Positions 9,922 through 18,455 of a stretch of DNA of 46,298 nt are shown in pieces. The stretch lies in assembly GCA_902534325.1 (NCBI GenBank), contig CACAPQ010000019.1, positions 1 to 46,298 of the forward strand. Direction: 5' to 3'. Under the pieces are notes generated by a model that worked only from the letters and a program-made list of their open reading frames with translations, ran no database searches and was not told the DNA's origin. Made by a program: the position numbers and the translations under genes. The stretch comes from Paracoccaceae bacterium (GTDB lineage Bacteria > Pseudomonadota > Alphaproteobacteria > Rhodobacterales > Rhodobacteraceae). The first letter of the stretch is position 1. The number at the start of each line of letters is the position of its first letter.

Positions 9922-11252
9922 TAGAGTTGTATCATTCACAGCGAGCTATGAGGGCGATGCGATCAGCTGCTTTGCAGCGTGGATTAATCGCTGTTTTAGA
10001 TGTTGGTACTTCGAAGATAGGTTGTTTAATTTTAAAGTTTGATGGCACGGAAGAGAAAATTGATGGAGATGGTGTTGGCTCCCTAGCAGGACAGTCAGGT
10101 TTTCAAGTTGTCGGCTCTGCATTAACGAAATCTAGAGGCATAGAATATGGTGAGATTGTATCGATGCCCGAAACAGAGAGAGCAATTAGAACTGCGCTGC
10201 AATCTGCCCAGAAATTGGCAAATTCTCGAGTGGACCACGTAATCGCATGCGTTTCGGGTGGTTCACCACGCTCTTATGGCCTCGAGGGTGGTATAGATAT
10301 CAAAAGTGAAATCGTCGATGATAAAGATATTGCCGAAGTTCTAGGGTCGTGTGGAATACCAGCTTACGAGTCCGGTAGAGAGGTGCTCCACGCGCAGCCA
10401 GTTAATTTTTCCTTAGATTACAGAACTGGCTTATCTGACCCTAGAGGGCAAATAGGTAAAAACTTATCTGTCGATATGCATATGCTGACTATTAAAGAAA
10501 AAACAATTCAAGATTTAGCTTACTGCATAAAAAGATGTGATTTGGAATTAGCTGGAGTTGCTTCTTCCTCATATGTATCGGCACTTTCCTCTTTGGTTGA
10601 GGATGAGAAAGAATTGGGGGCAGCGTGCATCGATCTTGGTGGGGGAACAACCAATATTTCAATATTTTGGAAAAAGCACATGATTTTTGCTGAAACAATA
10701 AAAATTGGAGGCCAATTAGTAACTCGTGATATTTCTATGGGCTTGCAGGTTCCCTCATCAACAGCAGAAAGAATAAAAACTCGAAATGGCGGTGTTGTTG
10801 CGACAGGCTTAGACGATCGGGAGATGATTGAGATTGCTAGTGAGACAGGAGATTGGGAGATTGACCGTCGTATAATTAGTAGGTCAGATTTAATTGGAAT
10901 AATGAGGCCGCGAATTGAAGAAATTTTGGAAGAAGTTCGATTTAGGTTAACTAGTGCTGGCTTTGATGATTTGCCAAGTCAAAAAATCATTCTTACCGGG
11001 GGAGCCAGTCAGGTGCCTGGGATAGACTCGCTTGCTAATAAAATTCTAGGCCAACAGGTTCGTTTAGGAAGGCCTATGCGAATTCATCGGTTACCTCAGG
11101 CATATTCTGGACCAAATTGTGCTGGACTTGTAGGCCTCAGTCTTTTTGCGGCTCATCCTCAGGACGAGTGGTGGGATTTTTCCCCACGAAGCAAAAATTT
11201 CAACGGTCAGTCGGTGAGTCGTGTCTTTCGATGGTTCAAAGATAATTGGTGA
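9918..11252 (+). CDS. ftsA: Cell division protein FtsA
   Basis: FtsA is the actin-like ATPase that tethers FtsZ filaments to the membrane. The 444-residue frame starts with TTG overlapping the ftsQ stop (TTGA); the resulting MIELYHSQRAMRAMR closely resembles remembered roseobacter FtsA N-termini, so the TTG looks real. Seen: phosphate-1 motif LDVGTSKIGCL from 27, the 1C-domain region that follows, phosphate-2 motif IDLGGGTTNIS at 238-248, adenosine motif ILTGGASQVPGI, and a C-terminal amphipathic helix VSRVFRWFKDNW that would be the membrane anchor. A 180-bp gap to ftsZ suggests that ftsZ has its own promoter as well. Confidence 0.96.
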   Translation: MIELYHSQRAMRAMRSAALQRGLIAVLDVGTSKIGCLILKFDGTEEKIDGDGVGSLAGQSGFQVVGSALTKSRGIEYGEIVSMPETERAIRTALQSAQKLANSRVDHVIACVSGGSPRSYGLEGGIDIKSEIVDDKDIAEVLGSCGIPAYESGREVLHAQPVNFSLDYRTGLSDPRGQIGKNLSVDMHMLTIKEKTIQDLAYCIKRCDLELAGVASSSYVSALSSLVEDEKELGAACIDLGGGTTNISIFWKKHMIFAETIKIGGQLVTRDISMGLQVPSSTAERIKTRNGGVVATGLDDREMIEIASETGDWEIDRRIISRSDLIGIMRPRIEEILEEVRFRLTSAGFDDLPSQKIILTGGASQVPGIDSLANKILGQQVRLGRPMRIHRLPQAYSGPNCAGLVGLSLFAAHPQDEWWDFSPRSKNFNGQSVSRVFRWFKDNW

Positions 11253-11307
11253 GTTTTAACCTGGTCATACGCTATTTTGTCTAAATATCGCCAAAAACCT
11301 TCGTAAT

Positions 11308-11323
11308 TTACTATATATAGTAA
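11308..11323. promoter_or_regulatory. Perfect 16-bp palindrome in the ftsA-ftsZ gap
   Basis: TTACTATATATAGTAA is its own reverse complement over all 16 bases and lies 109 bp before the ftsZ ATG, in the gap after the ftsA stop. It could be an operator for a dimeric regulator acting on an ftsZ promoter, or simply an AT-rich coincidence. It is not a usual terminator because the stem is pure AT apart from two pairs. No CtrA-like TTAA-N7-TTAA site was found by eye in the same gap. Confidence 0.35.
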
Positions 11324-11432
11324 GGATTTTTGTTTTTTTACGTGACCTTTTTAACAAAAAGCTTTATTATCATTCATAATAAATGCAGTAAATATATAGC
11401 ACCAAAAAATGGGCAAAACAGGCGGATCTAGT

Positions 11433-12944
11433 ATGACATTAAATTTATCAGTATCAGAAAAAGAAGAGTTAAAACCTCGTATTACGGTTTTTGGCGTTGG
11501 TGGAGCTGGCGGAAATGCGGTCAACAACATGATTGAGAAGCAGTTGAAAGGCGTAGATTTTGTTGTGGCTAACACAGACGCTCAGGCCTTACTTCAAAGC
11601 CAGTCCTCACAAAAAATCCAGTTAGGAGTAAAAGTCACTGAAGGGCTTGGTGCGGGCGCTAGAGCCTCTATCGGCGCTTCTGCTGCTGAGGAAAGCATTG
11701 AGCAGATTGTAGATGAACTATCTGGGACGCACATGTGCTTTATTACGGCAGGAATGGGTGGAGGAACAGGGACAGGAGCCGCACCAATAATTGCTCAGGC
11801 TGCAAGAGAACTTGGTGTTTTAACTGTTGGAGTGGTGACAAAACCCTTTCAGTTTGAGGGTATAAAGCGTATGCGCCAAGCTGAAGAGGGTGTTGAAGCT
11901 CTACAAAAAATGGTGGACACCCTAATAATAATCCCAAATCAAAATTTATTCCGGATAGCAAACGAAAAGACCACGTTTACCGAAGCATTCAGTATGGCCG
12001 ATGATGTTTTATATCAAGGTGTTAAAGGTGTGACTGATTTGATGGTAAGACCCGGTCTAATTAATCTAGATTTCGCTGACGTGCGTGCAATTATGGACGA
12101 AATGGGTAAGGCGATGATGGGAACCGGTGAGGCAGAGGGTGAAGATCGTGCCGTCCAAGCCTCAGAGAAGGCAATTGCTAATCCACTTCTTGACGAGATA
12201 TCCCTTCGTGGTGCTAAGGGAGTTTTAATAAATATTACTGGTGGATATGATTTAACACTTTTTGAACTCGACGAAGCGGCTAATAGGATTAGAGAAGAAG
12301 TGGATCCTGATGCAAACATAATTGTAGGCTCAACTTTAGATACTGACTTAGAGGGCAAGATGCGAGTTTCCGTTGTTGCAACAGGTATTGAAGCTGAAGA
12401 ATTCTCTCATTCTTCGAATGAAAAGCCAGCAGAAACCTCTTTCTTCGCAGCAGAAGAAATTATAGAAGAAACTGATCAAAATTTATCCTTGGAAGAACCG
12501 ATCGTAGCTAAAACTCAAGAATTTTTTGAACAAATTGATAACGAGATATCGCAGAGCAAAGAATTTGGTCAACCAACAATTGAACAAGAGGATCATATGG
12601 CGACTAATTCGGCGCAAATAGCTCCATCAGAATTTAATAAGGAGGCATCGCCGCCAGGCACACCATCAAATGCTACACTTGCTAAACTTCGAGCGGCTGT
12701 TACGAAGGGATCTGATGAGAAAAATAGTGCGCGCACTGTTGAGCATAGGTCTGAAAGTGAGCGTCCGAAATTTGGTATAAGTTCATTAATTAGTAGAATG
12801 TCGAGAAGTGAAGTTTCTAGCTCAGGTTTAGGTGATAAAAAAGAGCCAAACTTTAATTCTGATGCGGTTGGGCAAAGCGATGTCAATGATCTGGAGCAGG
12901 ATAAGATAGAAGTGCCAGCATTTTTACGTCGACAAGCAAACTAA
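11433..12944 (+). CDS. ftsZ: Cell division GTPase FtsZ
   Basis: FtsZ is the tubulin-like GTPase that forms the cytokinetic ring. I chose ATG 11433 (503 residues, MTLNLS) over ATG 11409 because a GGCGG site lies seven bases upstream and MTLNLS matches remembered Rhodobacterales FtsZ. Seen: [14 protein letters not shown] at 21-34, the tubulin signature GGGTGTG at 109-115, the [10 protein letters not shown] segment from 177, T7-loop [15 protein letters not shown] from 211 needed for hydrolysis, a globular core to about 320, a long acidic low-complexity linker of roughly 170 residues, and the C-terminal conserved peptide [10 protein letters not shown] that would bind FtsA. Linker length is in the range known for alphaproteobacteria. 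Confidence 0.97.
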   Translation: MTLNLSVSEKEELKPRITVFGVGGAGGNAVNNMIEKQLKGVDFVVANTDAQALLQSQSSQKIQLGVKVTEGLGAGARASIGASAAEESIEQIVDELSGTHMCFITAGMGGGTGTGAAPIIAQAARELGVLTVGVVTKPFQFEGIKRMRQAEEGVEALQKMVDTLIIIPNQNLFRIANEKTTFTEAFSMADDVLYQGVKGVTDLMVRPGLINLDFADVRAIMDEMGKAMMGTGEAEGEDRAVQASEKAIANPLLDEISLRGAKGVLINITGGYDLTLFELDEAANRIREEVDPDANIIVGSTLDTDLEGKMRVSVVATGIEAEEFSHSSNEKPAETSFFAAEEIIEETDQNLSLEEPIVAKTQEFFEQIDNEISQSKEFGQPTIEQEDHMATNSAQIAPSEFNKEASPPGTPSNATLAKLRAAVTKGSDEKNSARTVEHRSESERPKFGISSLISRMSRSEVSSSGLGDKKEPNFNSDAVGQSDVNDLEQDKIEVPAFLRRQAN

Positions 12945-12981
12945 CCTATTATTTTAGGATGTTCGCTGGCATACGCAGACT

Positions 12982-13090
12982 AGTCATTTAAAATACGCTC
13001 ATTTATAGACTTATGTAACAAAAAGTCACAAAGAGTTAATTGTTTTAATGACTTGGACGAATTATCAATCGTGAAGAAAAATTAAGTCAT
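12982..13090. promoter_or_regulatory. Repeated AGTCAT words in the lpxC leader
   Basis: The 167-bp ftsZ-lpxC gap contains AGTCAT at 12982-12987, AGTCAC at 13024-13029, the inverted form ATGACT at 13048-13053 and AGTCAT at 13085-13090. The middle pair forms an inverted repeat (AAGTCA at 13023 and TGACTT ending 13054). This may be a multi-copy regulator site or a weak RNA structure controlling lpxC. The words are short, so chance is possible. Confidence 0.3.
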
Positions 13091-13111
13091 AATTTAGTTT
13101 GGAGTAGTGAT

Positions 13112-14032
13112 TTGCAAACAACAGTAAGTAAACCGGTTGTTTTTGAGGGAATAGGGTTGCACACTGGCTTAAATTCCAAGTTAAAAGTTATGCCTGCAGG
13201 TATAGACTTTGGCATTTGTTTCAAGAGAATAGATATTAAATTGGGTAACAACTATGTGCCGGCTTCGTGGGGAAACATTGTTACCAGTGATCTTTGCACA
13301 CGTTTAGCAAATTCAGAGGGTATTACTGTTTCTACGGTTGAGCATTTAATGGCAGCTATTGCCGGATGTGGAATAAATAATGCTTTAATAGAGATAGATG
13401 GTCCAGAAGTTCCAATTCTGGACGGCAGCGCAGTTGCATTTGTTAAAGAAATTTTAAGAACTGGAATTAAACTTCAAAACCATCCAGTAAAGGCTGTGCG
13501 AATTCTTAAAACAGTCGATTATAATAAAGAGTTGGCCTGGGCTAAGTTTGAACCTAGTGAAAACCCCATAATCAGTTTTTCTATCGAATTTTCGGATGAA
13601 GCAATAGGGGCGCAAAGTAAAACGCTTGATATGTCTAATGGTTCTTTTGTACGTGAACTTTGTGACAGTAGGACTTTTTGCAGTTATTCTACGGTTGAAG
13701 CAATGAGATCAAAAGGTTTGGCTCTAGGCGGAAGTTATAAGAATGCTTTGGTAGTAGAAGGCAGGAATGTTTTATCTCCAGGTGGGCTACGTTATTCTGA
13801 TGAGCCTGTGAGACATAAGATGCTGGATGCATTGGGCGATATTGCTCTTGCTGGGTATCCTATTATTGGGCATTATTCAGGTTACAGAGCGGGTCATGGA
13901 ATAACTCATGGACTTCTTAGAAAGTTATTTTCTGACCAACAAAATTTTGATATTATTTCGTGTGACAAAGAGACAGTTGATAATTTGCCTGGTAGTGGTG
14001 TAAAATTATCGGAAGTTTGTAAAGTGGCTTAA
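13112..14032 (+). CDS. lpxC: UDP-3-O-acyl-N-acetylglucosamine deacetylase LpxC
   Basis: LpxC is the zinc deacetylase that commits UDP-GlcNAc to lipid A. The start is TTG 13112, supported by GGAG at 13101-13104 seven bases upstream and by the family N-terminus MQTTVSKPVVFEGIGLHTG; 306 residues, normal length. Seen: VEHLMAAIAG from 76 with catalytic Glu77 and zinc ligand His78, EIDGPEVPILDGSA from 94, and HKMLDALGD from 235 supplying zinc ligands His235 and Asp239, then GHGITH with His262 as the expected general acid. All active-site residues are present, so an outer membrane with lipid A is expected. It follows ftsZ, the usual alphaproteobacterial and gammaproteobacterial order. Confidence 0.97.
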   Translation: MQTTVSKPVVFEGIGLHTGLNSKLKVMPAGIDFGICFKRIDIKLGNNYVPASWGNIVTSDLCTRLANSEGITVSTVEHLMAAIAGCGINNALIEIDGPEVPILDGSAVAFVKEILRTGIKLQNHPVKAVRILKTVDYNKELAWAKFEPSENPIISFSIEFSDEAIGAQSKTLDMSNGSFVRELCDSRTFCSYSTVEAMRSKGLALGGSYKNALVVEGRNVLSPGGLRYSDEPVRHKMLDALGDIALAGYPIIGHYSGYRAGHGITHGLLRKLFSDQQNFDIISCDKETVDNLPGSGVKLSEVCKVA

Positions 14033-14138
14033 AAGCATAATTTTAATCTTTACAGCTGGGTATTTTTTTTAAAATAACCTATATGTTACTAAATAGTGCG
14101 TACCGTACAAGTTGGAATCTTTAATGGAGTAGATTAAT

Positions 14139-14984
14139 ATGCTTAGGGTGAAGTTAACCTTATCATCAATGTTTTTTTTAACTTCATTTCTCGTGCTTTC
14201 AAATTGCACAGAGACTCCAATAAATGAAAATTCTTCTATTTCTGAAAGCGTAGCCGCGGAACAAATATTCGAAGCTGGAGAAAAAGCAATACTTAAGAAA
14301 AGGTATTCAGACGCAGCAGATCAATTCAGAGAAATTGAAAGACTCTATCCTTATTCTGACTGGGCGAGGCGTGCCTTAATTATGCAAGCTTATTCATATT
14401 ATAAAGACAAATCATATGTAAATGTAAGAAGTGCTGCAAATCGTTTTATTGAGTTCAATCCTAATGACGATGATGTTCCATATGCTTATTACTTGATAGG
14501 ATTAAGTTACAACGATCAAGTACAGGAAATTGGTCGAGACCAAAAACTTACAGCAGAAGCTTTAAAAATATTTAAATTAATTAAAGATGAATTTCCTGGT
14601 AGTGAGTATTCAATAAAATCCGAACTTCGATATGATTTTTTAAAAAATCAGTTAGCTAGTAAAGAGATGGAAATTGGGAGATATTATTTGAAAAGGTCAC
14701 ACTATGCTCCTGCAATTAATAGGTTCAGAGGAGTTATTGAAGATTTTTCGACAACGCCTCAAGTTCCTGAAGCACTTCATAGACTTGTAGAATCTTATTT
14801 AAGCCTAGGGTTGGTAAATGAAGCTCAAACCGCCGGAGCAATCTTAGGATACAATTATAAATCAACTGCTTGGTACCAGAGAACCTATGAACTTTTAAAA
14901 AGTGAGGGTTTGAAACCAATATCGTTAGGAAACAGCTGGTTAAACCAAATATATCGACAGGTTGTGAAAGGTCAGTGGCTTTAA
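14139..14984 (+). CDS. bamD: Outer membrane assembly lipoprotein BamD
   Basis: BamD (ComL) is the essential lipoprotein partner of BamA in beta-barrel insertion. It has 281 residues and a GGAG site nine bases before the ATG. Seen: an N-terminal signal peptide ending VLSNC with the lipidated Cys23, and tetratricopeptide-type helices, for example YSDAADQFREIERLYPYSDW, YYLIGLSY and YAPAINRFRGVIEDF, spread over residues 45-230. The lipobox has Asn at -1, where Gly, Ala or Ser is usual, yet no other cysteine could serve. The lpxC-bamD-recN order supports the identification. recN begins six bases after the stop. Confidence 0.94.
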   Translation: MLRVKLTLSSMFFLTSFLVLSNCTETPINENSSISESVAAEQIFEAGEKAILKKRYSDAADQFREIERLYPYSDWARRALIMQAYSYYKDKSYVNVRSAANRFIEFNPNDDDVPYAYYLIGLSYNDQVQEIGRDQKLTAEALKIFKLIKDEFPGSEYSIKSELRYDFLKNQLASKEMEIGRYYLKRSHYAPAINRFRGVIEDFSTTPQVPEALHRLVESYLSLGLVNEAQTAGAILGYNYKSTAWYQRTYELLKSEGLKPISLGNSWLNQIYRQVVKGQWL

Positions 14985-14990
14985 AATACC

Positions 14991-16655
14991 ATGCTTCTTG
15001 AGCTAGAAATTAAAGATATACTATTGGTAAAGGAATTATCTTTAGGATTTTCTACAGGCTTGAATGTTTTTACAGGGGAAACTGGTACAGGAAAGTCCAT
15101 TTTGCTTGATTGTTTAGGCTTTGTTTTAGGAGCGAGAGGCCAAGCTGAGCTGGTGCGCAGTGGAGCATCTAGGGGAGAAGTTATAGCTATTTTTTCCGTG
15201 GAAAAAGAAAGTAGAACTAATTTTATACTTAATGAAGCGGACATTCCAAAATCAGACGAATTAATACTTCGTCGAGTAAACTTTTCTGATGGTCGCAAAT
15301 CAGCGTGGGTAAATGATAAACGAGTTTCTTCTGAATTTTTGAGATATTTAGGTGAAAATCTTATTGAGTTTCATGGGCAACACGACGACCGTGGACTTTT
15401 GGATGCTAAAGGCCATTTGCAACTTTTGGATCAATTTGCCCAAACGGCCCCATTCGTTAAATCAGTAAAAAAAGCTTTCTTTATCTTAAAAGAAAATCAA
15501 AAGGCTTTAGAGGCTTATACAAAAAAAAATCAAGAGCTTGCGGAAGAAGAGGATCTTATTAGGCATAATTTGGAGGAAATTTCTAGTTTAGGGACTTATT
15601 CAGGTGAGGAGGTAGAGCTAGATAAAAAACGAAGATTAATGCAAAACGCTCAAAGTATTCGTGAGAATATTACTAAAGCTAGTGATCTAGTCGATAGAGG
15701 TGGTGCCGAAGGTCAGTTGAGCGATGCAATAAAATTTTTAGAGAAAGCTGCTAAAAATGTTGAGCATGTTTTAGATGAACCAATTGACGCGCTGAGAAGA
15801 GCTCAATTGGAATTGCAAGAAGCGCAGTCAGGTATCTTCGATGTGCTATCTAGTTTGAGTTTTAATCCGGAAGAATTGGAAATACTTGAGGATCGTTTAT
15901 TTTCTATAAGGGGTCTTTTCCGAAAGCATAAACTAACAGCAGATCAGCTTCCAGAATTCGAACATAAACTGAAAGAAAAATTAACTTTTTTAGAAAATGG
16001 CGCAAAAAATATTGAAGATTTAAAAATTAATTATGCCGAGGCTCTGAAAGAATTTATTGATTTGTCAAATAGGTTATCAAAAGAACGGAAAAAAGCTGCG
16101 GCTTTTTTGGACAAAATGATTGAAAAAGAACTGAAACCCTTAAGGATGGAAAGAGCAAGATTCAAAACTGAAATTAAACAAGTAAGTCCAAATGAGTTAG
16201 GTCAAGACTCAGTCGTTTTTACTATTTCTACAAACTCTGGAAGTAAGTTTGGCTCACTCATGAAGATAGCATCAGGAGGAGAATTGAGTAGGTTTCTTCT
16301 TGCTTTAAAGGTATGCCTATCCAGTGACCAAAAGGGAGTATCCATGGTTTTTGATGAGATAGATCGTGGTGTAGGTGGAGCGACTGCTGATGCAGTTGGT
16401 CGACGTCTTTTGAAGCTAGCCAAAAAAGACGCTCAAGTTCTGGTGGTTACACATTCACCGCAAGTTGCAGCCTTAGCGGAGAGACATTTCGTAGTCTCAA
16501 AAGCCATTGAAGATAAAAAAACTTTGTCCCGAGTAAACCAGATTAAAGGTGAAGATTGCGTAGAAGAAATAGCCCGTATGATTTCTGGAGATAGAATTAC
16601 AGATGAGGCCAGAGAGGCATCACGGGTTTTGATTTCTGGGGCATTCAATTCATAG
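14991..16655 (+). CDS. recN: DNA repair protein RecN
   Basis: RecN is an SMC-like ATPase that acts on double-strand breaks. It has 554 residues. Seen: Walker A GETGTGKS at 29-36, EFHGQHDDRGLLD, a coiled-coil middle with a long charged stretch (about 150-380), the ABC signature SGGELS at 428-433, Walker B MVFDEID ending at 458, and VLVVTHSPQVAAL with the switch His. The start lies six bases after bamD and no strong ribosome site is visible, so translation may depend on coupling. In many Rhodobacterales the next gene is ligA; here the next gene is on the opposite strand and the two stop codons abut with no spacer. Confidence 0.96.
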   Translation: MLLELEIKDILLVKELSLGFSTGLNVFTGETGTGKSILLDCLGFVLGARGQAELVRSGASRGEVIAIFSVEKESRTNFILNEADIPKSDELILRRVNFSDGRKSAWVNDKRVSSEFLRYLGENLIEFHGQHDDRGLLDAKGHLQLLDQFAQTAPFVKSVKKAFFILKENQKALEAYTKKNQELAEEEDLIRHNLEEISSLGTYSGEEVELDKKRRLMQNAQSIRENITKASDLVDRGGAEGQLSDAIKFLEKAAKNVEHVLDEPIDALRRAQLELQEAQSGIFDVLSSLSFNPEELEILEDRLFSIRGLFRKHKLTADQLPEFEHKLKEKLTFLENGAKNIEDLKINYAEALKEFIDLSNRLSKERKKAAAFLDKMIEKELKPLRMERARFKTEIKQVSPNELGQDSVVFTISTNSGSKFGSLMKIASGGELSRFLLALKVCLSSDQKGVSMVFDEIDRGVGGATADAVGRRLLKLAKKDAQVLVVTHSPQVAALAERHFVVSKAIEDKKTLSRVNQIKGEDCVEEIARMISGDRITDEAREASRVLISGAFNS

Positions 16656-18029
16656 TTAATTTCTTTTAATTAGTTTACCAGGGTTCATTATATTTGACGG
16701 ATCTAACGCTTCTTTTATGTCACCCATAACATTCCAAGCATGGCCAAGTTGCACGGGCATAAAGTCAAGTTTTCCCATACCTATTCCATGTTCTCCAGTA
16801 CATGTGCCACCTAAACTAATTGCTAAATTTGCCATTTTGTTGGCAACAGATTTCGCAGCTTTCATTTCCTTAGGATCTTCAGGGTCAACTAATAAAATTG
16901 CATGAAAGTTTCCATCTCCAACGTGCCCCAAAATTGGTCCAGATATTCCACTTCTGGAAATATCTTTTTGAGTTTCTAATACCGCTCTACCCAATTCGGT
17001 CAGAGGAACACATATATCTGTTACTATGGCTCTTTTACCCGGTGCTGAAGCTAAAATTGCGTAGTAACCTTTGTGACGTAAGGCCCATAGTTCCTTTCGC
17101 TCCTCTTCTTTAGAAGACCACTGAAATTGCATTCCGCCATGCTCAGAGCATACTATTTTGAAGTTTTCAATATCACTGCGTGATGATTTTTCTGAACTAT
17201 GCAGCTCAAAAAGAAGGTGCGGCTTTAAAGGTAAATTTAATTGGGAATACCCATTGAAAGCTTCAACTGATTTTTCGTCTAAGAATTCAAGTCTTGCCAC
17301 AGGGATACCAGTAAAAGTTATATCTTGTACTGCTTCAACAGCGTCATTAATCGTGTCAAAAGCAACTACTCCTGAGGTAACTAATTCTGGGATAGGGTGA
17401 AGCTTAACTGTAATTTTTGTAATAAGTCCCAGCGTACCCTCTGCTCCTATAAATAGTGAGGTAAGATCATATCCCGCCGCTGACTTCTTAGCTTTAGTGT
17501 TAGTACTTATGCACTCACCATTTGCTAATACTATTTCCAGATTTTGAATATTTTCTCTCATGGTGCCATAGCGAATAGTGGTCGTCCCAGAAGCTCTAGT
17601 TGATGCCATTCCTCCGAGGGTTGCATTTGCGCCGGGATCTACAGAAAAGAATAGGCCTGAATGCCTTAATTCAGTATTTAACTGCTCTCTGGTTACACCC
17701 GGTTCTAATGTTGCTGACATATTGTAGGGATCGATTTCTAAGACTTTACACATCTTAGAAAAATCGACACATATTCCACCATTTATTGCAGAGGTATGCC
17801 CCTCCAAAGATGTACCAATTCCATAACCGATCAAAGGGATACTAGCTTTCTGACAAATAGACACCAGAAAAACTACATCTTCAGTGGTTTTTGGATATAC
17901 TACTGCATCGGGTGCATGGATTGGGAAGTATGACTCGCTGCGGCCATGATTCTCGATATCTGAAGGTGAAACTGACCATCGTTCGGCGAAATGATTTTGT
18001 AATGTTTTAAAAGCGTCTTTCTTGTACAT
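16656..18029 (-). CDS. FAD-linked oxidase, D-lactate dehydrogenase (cytochrome)-type
   Basis: A VAO/PCMH-fold flavoprotein of the DLD/GlcD family that oxidises 2-hydroxy acids such as D-lactate or glycolate and passes electrons to the respiratory chain. It has 457 residues. Seen: FAD-binding segments VYPKTTEDVVFLV, GYGIGTSLEGH at 68-78, DPGANATLGGM ending at 141 and GAEGTLG at 195-201, then in the C-terminal domain GHVGDGNFHAILLVDPEDP and GTCTGEHGIGMGK with the metal or substrate histidines. The exact substrate cannot be decided from sequence; absence of glcE and glcF neighbours argues for a single-subunit D-lactate dehydrogenase over glycolate oxidase. It ends back to back with recN. Confidence 0.88.
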   Translation of the reverse strand: MYKKDAFKTLQNHFAERWSVSPSDIENHGRSESYFPIHAPDAVVYPKTTEDVVFLVSICQKASIPLIGYGIGTSLEGHTSAINGGICVDFSKMCKVLEIDPYNMSATLEPGVTREQLNTELRHSGLFFSVDPGANATLGGMASTRASGTTTIRYGTMRENIQNLEIVLANGECISTNTKAKKSAAGYDLTSLFIGAEGTLGLITKITVKLHPIPELVTSGVVAFDTINDAVEAVQDITFTGIPVARLEFLDEKSVEAFNGYSQLNLPLKPHLLFELHSSEKSSRSDIENFKIVCSEHGGMQFQWSSKEEERKELWALRHKGYYAILASAPGKRAIVTDICVPLTELGRAVLETQKDISRSGISGPILGHVGDGNFHAILLVDPEDPKEMKAAKSVANKMANLAISLGGTCTGEHGIGMGKLDFMPVQLGHAWNVMGDIKEALDPSNIMNPGKLIKRN

Positions 18030-18085
18030 TCAATCCCAACCTAACGAATAAAAATTGCATTGTTTAAATTCTCGTAACTATCAAT

Positions 18086-18451
18086 TTAAAGCCTCTCTAT
18101 CGTGATTGCGCTTGTCGAAGCAAAAGAAACACAATTTAGCAAGTCCATAACTTCTGGTCTAGGGGCGATAAATTCCCATGCGATATTTTCTAAGGTCTGG
18201 CTTTTTGTGACTATTGAATAATACCCCATTGTTCCTTTATGGGGGTGGATTGTTTCGTGTTCTGTCCTTTCAAAAAAAGCCATAGCAAGATCTTTTTTGG
18301 GAAAGTATAAAGCTGGTTTGCTATCGCCTTCATGCAGTTCCAGAGCTTTTGTAGTTTCGCCAAGAACGGCGCCGCCAGCCCGAATTGACCATTTACCGGA
18401 AGTAACGCTTATTATGAGTTCTGATTTCACTTTATATTTTCTCGCTTTCAA
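18086..18451 (-). CDS. DUF427 domain protein
   Basis: A 121-residue protein matching the DUF427 family (small beta-rich proteins of unknown function). Seen: GKWSIRAGGAVLGETTKALE from about 19, ALYFPKKDLAMAFFERTEH, HPHKGTMGYYSIV and AWEFIAPRPEVMDLLNCVSF, which follow the family's conserved order. The only usable start is a TTG located exactly four bases after the stop of the upstream aminopeptidase gene (TGA-AATA-TTG), with no Shine-Dalgarno site, so translation by re-initiation is likely. No function is known; the operon position behind pepP is the only clue. Confidence 0.85.
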   Translation of the reverse strand: MKARKYKVKSELIISVTSGKWSIRAGGAVLGETTKALELHEGDSKPALYFPKKDLAMAFFERTEHETIHPHKGTMGYYSIVTKSQTLENIAWEFIAPRPEVMDLLNCVSFASTSAITIERL

Positions 18452-18455
18452 TATT

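Noticed and set aside
12014..12358. 114-codon minus-strand open frame inside ftsZ
   Set aside because: Antisense shadow of a strongly conserved gene; Ser/Pro-rich composition is typical of reversed coding sequence.
14057..14079. T8/A4 stretch after lpxC as an intrinsic terminator
   Set aside because: The arms GGTATTTT and AAAATAACC pair only with a bulge and almost solely by AT pairs, and no T-run follows the stem.
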